From the NCBI RefSeq assembly GCF_014901205.1, contig NZ_JACNMU010000002.1:310001-374000 (forward strand): a DNA stretch of 64,000 bases, read 5' to 3'. The stretch comes from Meridianimarinicoccus sp. MJW13. GTDB lineage: Bacteria; Pseudomonadota; Alphaproteobacteria; Rhodobacterales; Rhodobacteraceae. Positions 9,723 through 17,710 of this stretch are shown here, piece by piece; positions within the stretch are counted from its first letter, which is position 1; each line of letters begins with the position of its first letter. The notes beneath the pieces were generated by a model. The model made no database searches, had not been told where the DNA came from, and was given only the letters and a program-made list of their open reading frames with translations. Made by a program: the position numbers and the translations under genes.

Positions 9723-11234
9723 TCAGCGCCGCTGGGTGTCCAACCTGTAGCTGATCGCCTCGGCAATATGGGCGCGCCCGACGTCGGTTTCGCCTGCCAG
9801 GTCGGCGATGGTGCGGGCCACGCGCAGCACCCGGTGATAGCCGCGTGCCGTCAGGCCCAGCCGGTCGGCGGCGGCGGCCATCAGCTCGCGCCCGGCCTTG
9901 TCAGGACGGGCGATGTCCTCCAGCAACACGCCTTCCGCGTCGGCATTGACCCGAACATCCGCAACTTCCGCATAACGCTCGGCCTGCACCTGCCGGGCCG
10001 CGGCCACGCGGGCGGCGATTTCGGCGCTGGGCGTGCCATCGCGCGGCAGGTCGAGGTCCTGGAACGAGACCGGCGGCACATCCACGCGCAGGTCGAACCG
10101 ATCCATCAGCGGGCCCGAGATGCGCCCGAGGTAGTCGTCGCCGCAGGCCGGTGCGCGCGCGCAAGCCCGGCCCGGATCGCTCAGATAGCCGCAGCGGCAG
10201 GGATTGGCCGCTGCCACCAGCAGGAATCGGGCGGGATACCGCACATGAGCGTTGGCGCGCGACACCACCACGTCGCCGGTCTCGATCGGCTGGCGCAGGG
10301 TTTCCAGCACCGCGCGCGGGAATTCAGGCAGTTCATCCAAAAATAGAACGCCGTTGTGTGCCAGCGAGATCTCGCCCGGTTTGGCCCCCTTGCCGCCGCC
10401 GACGATGGAAGCCACCGAGGCCGTGTGATGCGGGCGTCGGTACGGGCGCACGCGTGATATTCCGCCTTCGTCCAGCAAGCCGGCCAGCGAGTGAATCATC
10501 GAGGTTTCAAGGGCTTCGGCTGCCGACAGGGGGGGCAGCAGCCCCGGCAACCGTGCAGCCAGCATGGATTTTCCGGATCCCGGCGTGCCGGTCATCAGCA
10601 GGTGGTGGCGTCCGGCAGCGGCAATCTCCAGCGCCCGTTTTGCCCGTTCCTGACCCTTGACGTCGCGCAGGTCAGCCACGTCGGCCTCGGCGCTCACCTC
10701 GCCGGGGCGGGCATCCTGCAACGGGGATTGTCCAGTAAAGTGGCGAACGACCTCACCCAGGGATCCGGCGGCCAGAACACGGGCGTCCCCGACCCAGGCC
10801 GCCTCGGCCCCGCAGGCACGCGGACACAGCAGGGCGCGATCGCCTTCCGCCGCAGCCAGCGCCGCCGGAAGCGCGCCGATCACCGGATGCAGCGTGCCGT
10901 CCAGCGACATTTCGCCCAGGGCCACGGTCTCGGCCACCTCCTCGGGCGGCAGAATGTCCAGCGCCGCCAGCAGGGCCAGCGCAATCGGCAGGTCGAAATG
11001 CGCGCCTTCCTTGGGCAGATCGGCGGGCGACAGGTTGATCGTCACCCGCTTCGAGGGCAGCGCGATGGACATGGCCGACAGCGCCATGCGGATGCGGTCG
11101 CGCGCCTCGCTCACCGCCTTGTTGGGCAGGCCGACGATGGAGAACGCGGGCAGGCCGGGCACGACGGCGCATTGCACCTCGACCAGCCGGGCGTCGATCC
11201 CTTCGAAGGCCACCGTGAAGGCCCGTGCCACCAT
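9723..11234 (-). CDS. comM: YifB/ComM family Mg-chelatase-like AAA+ ATPase
   Basis: A 503-residue AAA+ protein. In naturally competent bacteria ComM is a hexameric helicase that promotes branch migration during transformation; elsewhere it is annotated YifB. It has the N-terminal Lon-like (ChlI) domain starting MVARAFTVAFEGIDARLVEV, Walker A GTPGSGKS at 216-223, LFLDELPEF (Walker B), and a zinc-like cluster with CRCGYLSDPGRACARAPAC. I start at the ATG at 11234, preceded by a purine-rich AGGAGGGGAT; the frame extends 35 codons upstream but without family similarity. Confidence 0.93.
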   Translation of the reverse strand: MVARAFTVAFEGIDARLVEVQCAVVPGLPAFSIVGLPNKAVSEARDRIRMALSAMSIALPSKRVTINLSPADLPKEGAHFDLPIALALLAALDILPPEEVAETVALGEMSLDGTLHPVIGALPAALAAAEGDRALLCPRACGAEAAWVGDARVLAAGSLGEVVRHFTGQSPLQDARPGEVSAEADVADLRDVKGQERAKRALEIAAAGRHHLLMTGTPGSGKSMLAARLPGLLPPLSAAEALETSMIHSLAGLLDEGGISRVRPYRRPHHTASVASIVGGGKGAKPGEISLAHNGVLFLDELPEFPRAVLETLRQPIETGDVVVSRANAHVRYPARFLLVAAANPCRCGYLSDPGRACARAPACGDDYLGRISGPLMDRFDLRVDVPPVSFQDLDLPRDGTPSAEIAARVAAARQVQAERYAEVADVRVNADAEGVLLEDIARPDKAGRELMAAAADRLGLTARGYHRVLRVARTIADLAGETDVGRAHIAEAISYRLDTQRR

Positions 11235-11280
11235 GATCCCCTCCTGTGGGTGTTCATGGTTAAGGGAGCGCAGGAAGCCT

Positions 11281-11982
11281 TTAGGTTTGGTTAAGGTCCG
11301 CCGGTGTCGGCCAGGGCCGTTGCGGGAACGGGCGATCATAGGTGGCCTGATGCGGCCCCTGAGCCAGCCCCATCGCGCGCCAGGCCTGGAATGCCGGGTC
11401 GGCCAGATGCGCCGCTGTGTAGGCCGCGCTGACCGGGCCCACCTTCAGCCCGTACCCGGCGATGCGCCCGGCGACCGGGGCAAAGAAGGCGTCGGCGATG
11501 GAGTAGGGTCCACACAGCCACGGACCGTCGGCCGCGAACCTGTCGCGGGCGCGGCCCCAGATGTCTTCCAGCCGGTCCAGATCGGCCTGCACCTCGGCCT
11601 GAAGCGGCGTGTTTTCATAGGCGGTGCGCAGGTTCATCGGGCATTTGTCGCGCAGCACCATGAAGCCCGCGTGCATTTCGGCGGTCAATCCGCGCGCGTG
11701 GGCGCGGGCGGAGGGAGCCTGCGGCCACAGACCGGCGTCGGGAAAGCGGCTGGCCAGTTCCTCGGCAATGGCAAGGCTTTCGCAAACCACTGTGCCATCG
11801 TCCAGCTTCAGGGCCGGCACGGTGCGGGCCGGCGCGAAATCCGCCAGCATCTTCGGGAAATCAGGGGTGTAGAGATCGGCGAAGGTCAGCGAAACCGGCA
11901 GGTCAAAGCGCTGAATCAACAGGCCGATCCGCATGGACCAACTGGAATGGGCGGGGTCTGCAAGGGCGAGGATATGGGTCAT
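11281..11982 (-). CDS. Glutathione S-transferase family protein
   Basis: A 233-residue two-domain protein: thioredoxin-like N-terminus (about residues 1-85, with TVPALKLDDGTVVCESLAIAEEL containing the cis-Pro and the glutathione-gamma-glutamyl Glu-Ser pair) and an alpha-helical C-terminal domain. Substrate is not predictable. SSWSMR near the N-terminus is the likely catalytic Ser region. It ends 46 bp before the comM start on the same strand and may share its transcript. Confidence 0.85.
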   Translation of the reverse strand: MTHILALADPAHSSWSMRIGLLIQRFDLPVSLTFADLYTPDFPKMLADFAPARTVPALKLDDGTVVCESLAIAEELASRFPDAGLWPQAPSARAHARGLTAEMHAGFMVLRDKCPMNLRTAYENTPLQAEVQADLDRLEDIWGRARDRFAADGPWLCGPYSIADAFFAPVAGRIAGYGLKVGPVSAAYTAAHLADPAFQAWRAMGLAQGPHQATYDRPFPQRPWPTPADLNQT

Positions 11983-12040
11983 GGCCCCACCCTAGACGCG
12001 CCGGTCAATCCAGAAAAACGATCATTCTTGAAGTGCCCCA

Positions 12041-12616
12041 TCACGGCCTGTGATTGATCGGATGTGCCGACCAGCGCTGCCCGTCAAAGCTCAGCCGGGT
12101 GACCGACAGGTTGTTGATGTATTGCCCCATCACCTGCTTGGCGCTGACACCCTGCGCGCGCTGCACCTGGGTCAGGATGGCGCCGAAATGGGCCACCGCG
12201 ATGACCTCGCCCAGGCCGTGCAACTGTGCCACGCCCCGGTTCACCCGATCGGCGAGCGCATTCCAGCTTTCGCCGCCGGGCGGGGAGATCTCGCCGGGCT
12301 GATCCCAGAACCGGAAGATGTGATCGGGGGCCTCGGATTCGATCTCTTCGAAGCTGCGATGCTCCCACGCGCCGAAATGGATCTCGCGCAACTCGGGCAG
12401 GGCGCTCAGGCGCGGACGGTCCCCGGCGATGGCCTCGGCGGTCTGGCGCGCCCGCAGCAGGTCCGAGGACACCACCGGCACGTCGGGCAGATAGGCGCGC
12501 AGGCGGGCCAGCACCGGCGCATCCGACAGGTCGGCGGGCAGGTCGGTCCAGCCGATCATGGTCTTGGCGTGGGTCGGCCCGTGGCGCACCCACCAGATGG
12601 TCAGCGGCTCACCCAT
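12041..12616 (-). CDS. Histidine phosphatase family protein (possible alpha-ribazole phosphatase)
   Basis: A 191-residue histidine phosphatase with the phospho-acceptor motif VRHG at about residues 10-13, the second-half HF motif (VAHFGAI), and FGAWE. Its start overlaps the 3' end of cobU by 8 bp, so the two are cotranslated. Adjacent cobU makes a CobC-type role (dephosphorylating alpha-ribazole phosphate in cobalamin assembly) plausible, but the family is broad and a phosphoglycerate-mutase-like activity cannot be excluded. Confidence 0.8.
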   Translation of the reverse strand: MGEPLTIWWVRHGPTHAKTMIGWTDLPADLSDAPVLARLRAYLPDVPVVSSDLLRARQTAEAIAGDRPRLSALPELREIHFGAWEHRSFEEIESEAPDHIFRFWDQPGEISPPGGESWNALADRVNRGVAQLHGLGEVIAVAHFGAILTQVQRAQGVSAKQVMGQYINNLSVTRLSFDGQRWSAHPINHRP

Positions 12617-13148
12617 GCGGCAACCGGCCCTTCAAGACCAACGGCAGGCCCGACATCACCGCGACCACCAGATCGGCCTCGGCGGCGACCTGCTGGTTCA
12701 GACGCCCCTGAACCTCGCGGAAGGCGCGGGCCATGGCATTTTCGGGCACGATGCCCTGTCCGACCTCATTGGTGACACAGACCACCTGGCTTGGCGCGCG
12801 GGCCAGGGCCTGTGCCAGCGCGGTGCATTCGGCGGCCAGATCCGCCTCGGCCAGCATCCGGTTGGTCAGCCACATGGTCAGACAATCGACCAGCAACACC
12901 TCTTCCGGCTGGGCCTGCGCCAGCGCCCCGGCCAGATCGTCGGGCGCATCCACCTGTCGCCAGTCCGGGCCGCGCTGCGCCCGGTGCCGCGCGATCTTGG
13001 CCCGCATCTCGTCATCCCAGGCCTGCGCGGTGGCGACATAGACGCGGGGGCGGCCAAAGCCCGACACCAGCCCTTCGGCGAAACGGGATTTCCCCGAGGC
13101 CGCTCCGCCGGTCACAAGCGCAAGCCGGGGCACTGCATTTTTTGTCAT
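12609..13148 (-). CDS. cobU: Adenosylcobinamide kinase/adenosylcobinamide-phosphate guanylyltransferase
   Basis: Bifunctional enzyme (CobU/CobP) that phosphorylates adenosylcobinamide and adds GMP in late vitamin B12 nucleotide-loop assembly. The 179-residue protein has Walker A GGAASGKS at 14-21, DCLTMWLTN, and the typical CVTNEVGQGIVPE motif. I start at the ATG at 13148; the frame runs on upstream antisense to the sigma factor gene. No cobalamin riboswitch is visible in the 84 bp upstream. Confidence 0.94.
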   Translation of the reverse strand: MTKNAVPRLALVTGGAASGKSRFAEGLVSGFGRPRVYVATAQAWDDEMRAKIARHRAQRGPDWRQVDAPDDLAGALAQAQPEEVLLVDCLTMWLTNRMLAEADLAAECTALAQALARAPSQVVCVTNEVGQGIVPENAMARAFREVQGRLNQQVAAEADLVVAVMSGLPLVLKGRLPHG

Positions 13149-13154
13149 TTGTTG

Positions 13155-13184
13155 TGATCCAGTTTCCGCAGGTGTCCGTAACCC
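13155..13184 (+). promoter_or_regulatory. Candidate RpoE (ChrR-controlled) promoter of the rpoH-like gene
   Basis: TGATCC at 13155-13160 is followed after 18 bases by TAACCC at 13179-13184, about 50 bp before the rpoH-like ATG. From memory, the Rhodobacter sphaeroides sigma-E promoter is TGATCC with an 18-19 base spacer and a TAAGA-like -10, and its regulon includes rpoHII. The -35 and spacer match exactly, the -10 only in TAA. Inference from pattern and neighbour. Confidence 0.5.
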
Positions 13185-13232
13185 TTTCGACAACCACGCT
13201 GAACAGCAGCACCGACCGGGAGTGGAAATCAT

Positions 13233-14111
13233 ATGGCACTGGACGGATACGCGGATCAATCCATGACGCGCCGCGCAATGAAGGCTGAATTGTTGGACGC
13301 CGAGACCGAGCTGGCCCTGGCCTATGCCTGGCGCGACCAACGCGACGAGCAGGCCCTGCATCGCCTGATCACAGCCTACATGCGGCTGGCGATCTCGATG
13401 GCGTCGAAATTCAAGCGCTACGGCGCGCCGATGAACGACCTGATCCAAGAGGCCGGGCTGGGCCTGATGAAGGCCGCCGACAAGTTCGACCCGGATCGCG
13501 GCGTGCGATTTTCGACCTATGCGGTTTGGTGGATCAAGGCCTCCATCCAGGACTACGTGATGCGCAACTGGTCGATGGTGCGGACCGGCTCGACCAGCAG
13601 CCAGAAATCGTTGTTTTTCAACATGCGCCGGGTGCAGGCGCGGCTGGAGCGCGAGGCCATGACCCGCGGCGAGGAGCTTGACAAGCACCAGTTGCGGCAG
13701 ATGATCGCCTCGGAGGTGGGGGTGCCCCTGCACGACGTGGAAATGATGGAAGGCCGCCTGTCAGGGTCGGATTTCTCCCTCAACGCCACGCAAAGCGCCG
13801 AGGATGAAGGCCGTGAATGGATTGACACGCTGGAAGACGACGGCCTTCAGGCCGAGCATATTGTCGAGCATTCGCGCGATACTTCCCGCCTGCGGGAGTG
13901 GCTGCTGGAGGCCATGGGCGCGCTCAACGAGCGCGAGCGGTTCATCGTCCGTGAACGCAAGCTGCGCGACACGCCCCGCACCCTGGAAAGCCTGGGCAAC
14001 GAACTGGGCCTGTCGAAAGAACGGGTCCGCCAGCTGGAAGCCGCCGCTTTTGGCAAGATGCGCAGGAACCTTGAGGCGCAGTCCGGCGAGGTTCATCGCT
14101 TCCTGGTCTAG
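13233..14111 (+). CDS. rpoH2: RNA polymerase sigma-32-type factor, RpoH2-like
   Basis: A 292-residue alternative sigma factor directing stress-response transcription. Region 2 is clear (DLIQEAGLGLMKAADKFD, then FSTYAVWWIKASIQDYVMR). The RpoH box is present as QKSLFFNMRR at 124-133, and region 4 ends with the helix-turn-helix SLGNELGLSKERVRQLE. The upstream RpoE-like promoter and general sequence feel favour the second RpoH paralogue of Rhodobacterales (RpoHII, singlet-oxygen response) over the main heat-shock RpoH; this choice is an inference. GGGAG lies a suitable distance before the ATG. The last 41 bases also encode the start of the following gene. Confidence 0.85.
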   Translation: MALDGYADQSMTRRAMKAELLDAETELALAYAWRDQRDEQALHRLITAYMRLAISMASKFKRYGAPMNDLIQEAGLGLMKAADKFDPDRGVRFSTYAVWWIKASIQDYVMRNWSMVRTGSTSSQKSLFFNMRRVQARLEREAMTRGEELDKHQLRQMIASEVGVPLHDVEMMEGRLSGSDFSLNATQSAEDEGREWIDTLEDDGLQAEHIVEHSRDTSRLREWLLEAMGALNERERFIVRERKLRDTPRTLESLGNELGLSKERVRQLEAAAFGKMRRNLEAQSGEVHRFLV

Positions 14112-14904
14112 CCTTCTGGCCCTGGCAGGCGCGGCGGCGGCGTTCGAAGGCGCGCCCCCGCCGATCGAGCGGATCGATCTGCCCGATGCGCAGATCGTGC
14201 TGCTGGGCGAGGTGCATGACAATGGGGTCCATCACGAACGGCAGGCTGCTGTTCTGAGGGGCATGGACCCTGCCGCCGTGGTGTTCGAGATGCTGACCCC
14301 CGTTCAGGCCGGCATCCTTGCCGACAGCACTCTGTCAGGCAAGGCCCTGGCCGAAGCGCTGGATTGGGCCGGCTCCGGCTGGCCCGACTTTTCCTTTTAT
14401 GAACCGGTGATCGAGGCGGCCCGCGCCACGCGCATCTTTGGCATGGCCGTGCCCCGCGCCGATCTTGGCGCAGTGTTCGATGTTGGGGCCGCGACGGCCT
14501 TCGGACCCGATGCCGCGCGCTTCGGGCTGGATCAGCCGTTGCCCGAGGACGAACAGGCCACCCGTGAAGAGGCGCAATTCGCGGCCCATTGCGATGCCCT
14601 CCCTTGCGAGATGCTGCCGGGCATGGTCGATGCCCAGCGGTTCCGCGATGCCGCCTTTGCCCGGTCGATCCTGCAGGCGCTGGAGGAAACCGGCGGCCCG
14701 GTGGCGGTGATTGCCGGCAACGGCCATGTGCGCAAGGACTGGGGTATTCCGGTCTACCTGTCCCACGCCGCGCCCGAGGTCACCGTGCTGTCAGTGGGGC
14801 AGATCGAAGATCAGGACACGCCGCCCGTCGACGCGCCCTATGATCTGTGGATCCTGTCGGCCCCGGCGGAACGCGACGATCCCTGCGCTGTCTTTGCGAA
14901 GTAG
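14071..14904 (+). CDS. ChaN-like haem-binding/uptake family protein with signal peptide
   Basis: A protein of the ChaN/Tiki-type family (Cofac_haem_bdg), shown by LLGEVHDNGVHH near the N-terminus and IAGNGHVRKDWGIPVYL near the C-terminus. No ATG or GTG is well placed. A TTG at 14071, preceded by AGGAACC, gives an Arg-rich N-terminus and hydrophobic segment (about residues 9-24, ending in a run of Ala) that looks like a Sec signal peptide, and a 277-residue protein. This start lies inside the sigma factor gene, a 41-bp overlap. The family binds haem in Campylobacter; an iron role here is inference. Confidence 0.78.
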   Translation: MRRSPARFIASWSSLLALAGAAAAFEGAPPPIERIDLPDAQIVLLGEVHDNGVHHERQAAVLRGMDPAAVVFEMLTPVQAGILADSTLSGKALAEALDWAGSGWPDFSFYEPVIEAARATRIFGMAVPRADLGAVFDVGAATAFGPDAARFGLDQPLPEDEQATREEAQFAAHCDALPCEMLPGMVDAQRFRDAAFARSILQALEETGGPVAVIAGNGHVRKDWGIPVYLSHAAPEVTVLSVGQIEDQDTPPVDAPYDLWILSAPAERDDPCAVFAK

Positions 14905-14976
14905 CAAGGCCAAAACCCCGGTTGCTCCGCCCGCGGCCCCGGCCTAGGGTCCGGGCAAGTCATGGAGCGGGACCAG

Positions 14977-16170
14977 ATGCTGGCAGGCAAGCGCATTCTT
15001 CTGATCATCGGGGGCGGCATCGCTGCCTATAAATCGCTGGAGTTGATCCGCCGCTATCAGGACGCCGGCGCCAGCGTGACGCCGGTTCTGACCCGTGCGG
15101 GCGAGGAATTCGTCACCCCGCTGTCGGTCTCTGCGCTGGCCGGATCGAAGGTCTATCGCGATCTGTTCGACCTGACGGACGAGGCCGAGATGGGCCATAT
15201 CCAACTGTCCCGCGCCGCCGATCTGGTGGTCGTGGCCCCGGCCACCGCCGATCTGATGGCCAAGATGGCCACCGGGCAGGCGAACGATCTGGCCACCACG
15301 CTGCTGCTGGCCACCGACACGCCGGTGCTGATCGCGCCCGCGATGAACGTGCGCATGTGGGATCATCCCGCCACCCGGCGCAATCTGGCGGTGCTGAAAG
15401 GCGATGGGGTGCGCGTGGTCGGCCCCAACGACGGGGCGATGGCCTGCGGCGAATTCGGCTTTGGCCGGATGGCCGAACCGGCCGAGATTCTGGCCGCCAC
15501 ACAGGCCCATTTCGCCGATGGACCGCTGACGGGCAAGCGCATCGTCGTGACCTCGGGTCCGACGCATGAACCCATTGATCCGGTGCGCTATATCGCCAAC
15601 CGCTCGTCCGGCGCACAGGGCACGGCCCTGGCGGCGGCGCTGGCCGCACAGGGGGCCGAGGTGATTTTCGTGACGGGCCCGGCCAGCGTGCCACCGCCCG
15701 AAGGTGTGCAGGTCGTCGCCGTGGAAACCGCGCTCCAGATGCAAGAGGCCGTCAGCGCGGCCTTGCCGGCGGATGCCGCCGTCTTTGCCGCCGCCGTGGC
15801 CGATTGGCGCATGGCCGGTGCGGGCGACCGCAAGCTGAAAAAGGATGGCACCGGCGCACCGCCGCCGCTGGATCTGGTGGAAAATCCCGACATTCTGGCC
15901 GGGGTTTCCAAAGGGCCGGACCGCCCCGGACTGGTGGTCGGCTTTGCCGCCGAAACCCACGACGTGATTGCCCATGCGACGGCCAAGCGCCTCCGCAAGG
16001 GCTGCGACTGGATTGTCGCCAACGATGTCTCGCCGGGCACCGGCATCATGGGCGGCACCGAAAACGCTGTGACCCTGATCACCGAGGCCGGGGCCGAGGA
16101 CTGGCCGCGCATGGGCAAGGCCGAGGTTTCGGCCCGGCTGGCCCAACGCATCGCCGAGGCCCTGACATGA
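14977..16170 (+). CDS. coaBC: Phosphopantothenoylcysteine decarboxylase/phosphopantothenate--cysteine ligase
   Basis: Bifunctional flavoenzyme (Dfp) that makes 4'-phosphopantetheine in coenzyme A synthesis. The CoaC half has the flavin loop GGGIAAYKS, His74 in [16 protein letters not shown] (121-128) and catalytic Cys157. The CoaB half starts near [17 protein letters not shown] prefer the ATG at 14977, because GGAG sits 9 bases upstream and the protein then begins at the Rossmann strand; an in-frame ATG at 14962 would add five residues. It overlaps dut by 4 bp at the head of a coaBC-dut-moeB-peptidase operon. Confidence 0.95.
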   Translation: MLAGKRILLIIGGGIAAYKSLELIRRYQDAGASVTPVLTRAGEEFVTPLSVSALAGSKVYRDLFDLTDEAEMGHIQLSRAADLVVVAPATADLMAKMATGQANDLATTLLLATDTPVLIAPAMNVRMWDHPATRRNLAVLKGDGVRVVGPNDGAMACGEFGFGRMAEPAEILAATQAHFADGPLTGKRIVVTSGPTHEPIDPVRYIANRSSGAQGTALAAALAAQGAEVIFVTGPASVPPPEGVQVVAVETALQMQEAVSAALPADAAVFAAAVADWRMAGAGDRKLKKDGTGAPPPLDLVENPDILAGVSKGPDRPGLVVGFAAETHDVIAHATAKRLRKGCDWIVANDVSPGTGIMGGTENAVTLITEAGAEDWPRMGKAEVSARLAQRIAEALT

Positions 16171-16637
16171 CCCGCATTCCCGTGACCTTGGCCTGGACCG
16201 ACGAGGCCGACCGCACCCTGCCGCTGCCCTCCTATGAAACCTCGCAGGCCGCCGGTGCCGATCTGCGCGCCAATTTCGCTCCCAGCCTGCGCAAAAGCGG
16301 CATGACGGTCTATCCCGGCGCGCGCGGGCTGGTGCCCACCGGACTGCGGATGGCGATCCCTGAAGGCTACGAAGTGCAGATCCGCCCCCGCTCGGGGCTG
16401 GCGCTGAAACACGGGATCACCCTGCCCAATGCGCCCGGCACCATCGACGCCGACTATCGCGGCCCGCTGGGGGTGATCCTGATGAACATGGGCGAACAGC
16501 CCTTCGTGATCTCGCATGGCGACCGCATTGCCCAGATGATCCTGGCCCCGGTGCTGCAAGCGGGCTTCGTTCTGGCCGAAACGCTGGACGATACCGCGCG
16601 CGGCGCCGGGGGGTTCGGCTCGACCGGTACCGGCTGA
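16167..16637 (+). CDS. dut: Deoxyuridine 5'-triphosphate nucleotidohydrolase
   Basis: Trimeric dUTPase that hydrolyses dUTP to dUMP and keeps uracil out of DNA. The 156-residue protein contains the family motifs: [44 protein letters not shown] and the C-terminal P-loop-like GGFGSTG. The ATG overlaps the coaBC stop by 4 bp and its own stop shares one base with the next start. The coaBC-dut pair is a common arrangement. Confidence 0.97.
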   Translation: MTRIPVTLAWTDEADRTLPLPSYETSQAAGADLRANFAPSLRKSGMTVYPGARGLVPTGLRMAIPEGYEVQIRPRSGLALKHGITLPNAPGTIDADYRGPLGVILMNMGEQPFVISHGDRIAQMILAPVLQAGFVLAETLDDTARGAGGFGSTGTG

Positions 16638-17710
16638 TGGCGCTGTTTCTGGCGGCGGCAGCGGGGTTTTGGGGGCTGGGCTGGATGCTCAGGATGCCCC
16701 TTCAGGCGCGGGCCCTGATGATCGGGCTTCTCTATCTGGCGGTGATCGCCGCGTTGCTGGTGCTGCCCGAGGGCGCGCCGCTGCGGCAGACGCTGGGAGG
16801 CTCGGCGGGCAACTGGCTGGTGCTGGGCGCACTGGGGGGGCTGGCCTATGGCTATGCCGTGGTGCTGAAACGCCTGCGCGCCCGCGTGCGCCCCGAGAAC
16901 AAGGCTGACACGGCGCAGGCCGCGCCGGACCAGACCGCGCCGCTGACCGATGCCGAACTGGACCGCTATGCCCGCCACATCGTGCTGCGCGAATTGGGCG
17001 GCATGGGCCAGCGCCGTCTGAAAGCCGCCCAAGTGCTGGTGATCGGCGCGGGTGGTCTGGGGGCGCCGGTGCTGGAATATCTGGGCGCGGCGGGGGTCGG
17101 CACCCTCGGGGTGATCGACGACGATGTGGTCGATGCGTCCAACCTGCAACGGCAAGTGATCCATTCCGAGGCAACGCTGGGGATGCCCAAGGTGTTCTCG
17201 GCCCAGACCCGCCTGCGCGACCTGAACCCGCATGTGATCCTGCGCCCTTATCACCGCCGCCTGACCGAAGACATCGCCCATGACCTGATCGACGGTTACG
17301 ATCTGGTGCTGGACGGCTGCGACGACTTCGCCACCCGCGCGCTGGTCAACCGCACCTGCGTGGCCCTTGGCAAACCGCTGATCTCGGGTGCCATCACCCA
17401 GTGGGAAGGCCAGTTGGCCCTGTTCGACCCGGCCACGGGCGGGCCGTGCTATGCCTGCATCTTCCCGCAGGAACCGGCGGCGGGACTTGCGCCCTCCTGC
17501 GCCGAGGGCGGGGTCATCGGCCCCTTGCCCGGCGTCATCGGCACCATGATGGCGGTGGAGGCGATCAAGCGGATCTGCGAGATCGGTGCGCCGCTGAACG
17601 ATGCCCTTCTGATTTACGACGGACTGTGGGGCGAAACCCGCCGCATCGCCCTGACCCGGAACCCCGACTGCCCGGTTTGCGGTGCGGTCCCTTCGACGGA
17701 GTCTTCATGA
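16637..17710 (+). CDS. moeB: Membrane-anchored HesA/MoeB/ThiF family adenylyltransferase
   Basis: A 357-residue protein with an N-terminal membrane module (about three hydrophobic segments in residues 1-75) followed by a linker and a complete E1-like domain from about residue 110. That domain has VIGAGGLGAPVLEYLGAAG, the substrate loop DDDVVDASNLQRQVIH, and two zinc-type cysteine pairs (CYAC and CPVC). Such enzymes adenylate the C-terminal Gly-Gly of MoaD or ThiS sulfur carriers. There is no C-terminal rhodanese domain. MoeB is the best guess, but ThiF-like use is possible. Start and stop overlap dut and the peptidase gene. Confidence 0.88.
   Translation: MALFLAAAAGFWGLGWMLRMPLQARALMIGLLYLAVIAALLVLPEGAPLRQTLGGSAGNWLVLGALGGLAYGYAVVLKRLRARVRPENKADTAQAAPDQTAPLTDAELDRYARHIVLRELGGMGQRRLKAAQVLVIGAGGLGAPVLEYLGAAGVGTLGVIDDDVVDASNLQRQVIHSEATLGMPKVFSAQTRLRDLNPHVILRPYHRRLTEDIAHDLIDGYDLVLDGCDDFATRALVNRTCVALGKPLISGAITQWEGQLALFDPATGGPCYACIFPQEPAAGLAPSCAEGGVIGPLPGVIGTMMAVEAIKRICEIGAPLNDALLIYDGLWGETRRIALTRNPDCPVCGAVPSTESS

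Noticed and set aside
11258-11294. Two TTAACC half-sites upstream of comM as CtrA sites
   Set aside because: They are 31 bp apart rather than the TTAA-N7-TTAA spacing, so I do not call a CtrA site.
13149-13232. Cobalamin riboswitch before cobU
   Set aside because: Only 84 bp separate cobU from the rpoH-like gene, and no B12-box-like sequence was seen.
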